Shown: positions 23,440-24,092 of the stretch, in pieces | Position numbering within the stretch: position 1 is the stretch's first letter | Layout: each line of letters begins with the position of its first letter | Assembly (NCBI RefSeq): GCF_000686805.1 | Contig: NZ_JMLP01000036.1 | Span: forward strand, 1 to 24,092 | Origin: Bacillus sp. UNC41MFS5 | GTDB lineage: Bacteria; Bacillota; Bacilli; Bacillales_B; DSM-18226 | DNA: 24,092 nt | Direction: 5' to 3' | Made by a program: the position numbers and the translations under genes | Notes under the pieces: model-generated | What the model was told of the DNA's origin: nothing | Databases searched by the model: none | What the model saw: the letters and a program-made list of their open reading frames with translations, nothing else

Positions 23440-23450
23440 CTAAGACTTAG
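23440..23450. promoter_or_regulatory. palindrome upstream of the RND gene (possible operator)
   Basis: CTAAGACTTAG is a perfect 5-bp palindrome around a central base, overlapping a direct repeat CTAAGAC-CTAAGAC (23433-23446). It lies about 55 bp upstream of the proposed -10. Confidence 0.3.
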
Positions 23451-23486
23451 AAAATTTTGCCAACAGGATTCTGTTAAAGTCATACT

Positions 23487-23499
23487 GGTGTCAGGCACC
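23487..23499. repeat. dispersed repeat GGTGTCAGGCACC, third copy
   Basis: Same 13-bp near-palindrome as at 12765-12777 and 20243-20255, here between the divergent RND gene and the small plus-strand membrane gene, without a T-tract. Confidence 0.7.
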
Positions 23500-23609
23500 G
23501 AAATTGATTAAAATGGTAAACTTCTAGTAGAATTTACTCAGGCATAAAGTTTGGTTAGGTTGAACGATTGAAAATGAGCCATAGGGAGAGGGAGTTAGGG
23601 AAAAATAGA

Positions 23610-23840
23610 ATGAATATAATTAGGAAGTTGTCTGATGGGGTATTAGCGCTGCTGATTACCATCCTGATTTATGCGGTATTTTTTGCGGTAGTTTCACAGA
23701 GTCCTGGAGATGAAATGAATAATAGTTTGATCGCCATGGCAACCTTTATAGCGATGACTTTTTTTATCAACTTTCCGGTATGTTGGTGGATTATAAAACG
23801 GATCATTAGAGCCACTCGAAAAAATAATTGGAATAAATGA
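23610..23840 (+). CDS. small two-helix membrane protein
   Basis: Predicted 76-aa protein of unknown function. Start chosen at MNIIRKLSDG because AGGGA lies eight nt upstream; an earlier in-frame TTG (23568) and ATG (23574) lack a ribosome binding site. Helix 1 about 9-29 (GVLALLITILIYAVFFAVV), a short polar loop (SQSPGDEMN), helix 2 about 37-59 (IAMATFIAMTFFINFPVCWW), and a strongly basic end (KRIIRATRKNN), placing both termini in the cytoplasm. It is followed immediately by a terminator, which supports a real single-gene unit. I cannot assign a family. Confidence 0.7.
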   Translation: MNIIRKLSDGVLALLITILIYAVFFAVVSQSPGDEMNNSLIAMATFIAMTFFINFPVCWWIIKRIIRATRKNNWNK

Positions 23841-23875
23841 AGCCCAGCTCCGAATGGAACTGGGCTTTTATGTTT
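23841..23875 (+). terminator. terminator of the small membrane protein gene
   Basis: AGCCCAG/CTGGGCT (23841-23847 with 23860-23866) with inner TCC/GGA, followed by TTTATGTTT, directly after the stop codon. Confidence 0.85.
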
Positions 23876-23934
23876 AATAGAGTTATACATGCATCGTTTG
23901 GAAAAATAAACAGTGGACATTTCTTCATCACAAC

Positions 23935-23961
23935 AAAAAGAACAACCCAATTGAGTTGTCC
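23935..23961 (-). terminator. rRNA operon terminator
   Basis: 9-bp stem (23953-23961 with 23940-23948, two G-U pairs) with AATT loop, followed by TTTTTG on the minus strand, 8 bp past the 5S 3' end. Confidence 0.8.
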
Positions 23962-23969
23962 TTTAATAT

Positions 23970-24087
<118 letters not shown>

Positions 24088-24092
24088 TATTT

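Overview
The window is about 24 kb of low-GC Gram-positive DNA, most likely from a Bacillus-like member of the Bacillaceae. Evidence: the 5' end of a Bacillus-type 16S rRNA gene on the minus strand at the left edge, a complete Bacillus-type 5S rRNA on the minus strand at the right edge, purine-rich GGAGG ribosome binding sites, frequent TTG/GTG starts, and Bacillus-like products (class A PBP, PspA pair, SwrC-like RND pump). The segment is therefore the interval between two co-oriented rRNA operons; most genes point the same way as the rRNA operons (minus strand).

Layout, left to right. 1-480: 16S 5' end, boxA leader and three rRNA promoters spaced exactly 96 bp apart. 534-2711: PBP1A-type peptidoglycan synthase. 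2712-3103: intergenic DNA with repeat and hairpin remnants. 3104-12575: an eight-gene minus-strand cluster, in transcription order class III CoA-transferase, small NifX-like protein, atypical crotonase, LLM-type flavin monooxygenase, peptide-type ABC importer (lipoprotein, two permeases, fused double ATPase). 12857-13732: LysR regulator, preceded by a structured leader with a terminator and a possible antiterminator. 14088-14681: a plus-strand thiol dioxygenase closely resembling 3-mercaptopropionate dioxygenase. 14925-16247: a second, near-duplicate flavin monooxygenase. 16672-19057: a tandemly duplicated two-gene operon (His/Gly-rich membrane protein plus PspA). 19359-19901: an unrecognised plus-strand membrane protein. 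19968-20169: four 52-bp tandem repeats. 20247-23288: RND efflux permease. 23610-23840: small membrane protein. 23935-24087: rRNA operon terminator and 5S rRNA.

The most interesting part is 3104-16247. I infer an organosulfur-acid catabolic system: import by the ABC transporter, C-S (or related) oxidative cleavage by the flavin monooxygenases, oxidation of a mercapto-acid to a sulfinate by the cupin dioxygenase, CoA activation by the CaiB-type transferase, and further processing by a crotonase that lacks both standard catalytic glutamates. This resembles the thiodipropionate/3-mercaptopropionate logic known from Proteobacteria, but with a different gene set. The LysR gene looks controlled by a transcription attenuator that I cannot assign to a known riboswitch class.

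Two families of short dispersed repeats are present. One, GGTGTCAGGCACC, occurs three times: once as a ready-made terminator and once supplying the stop codon of the RND gene. The PspA region looks like an envelope-stress module, with a direct-repeat box conserved in front of both copies.
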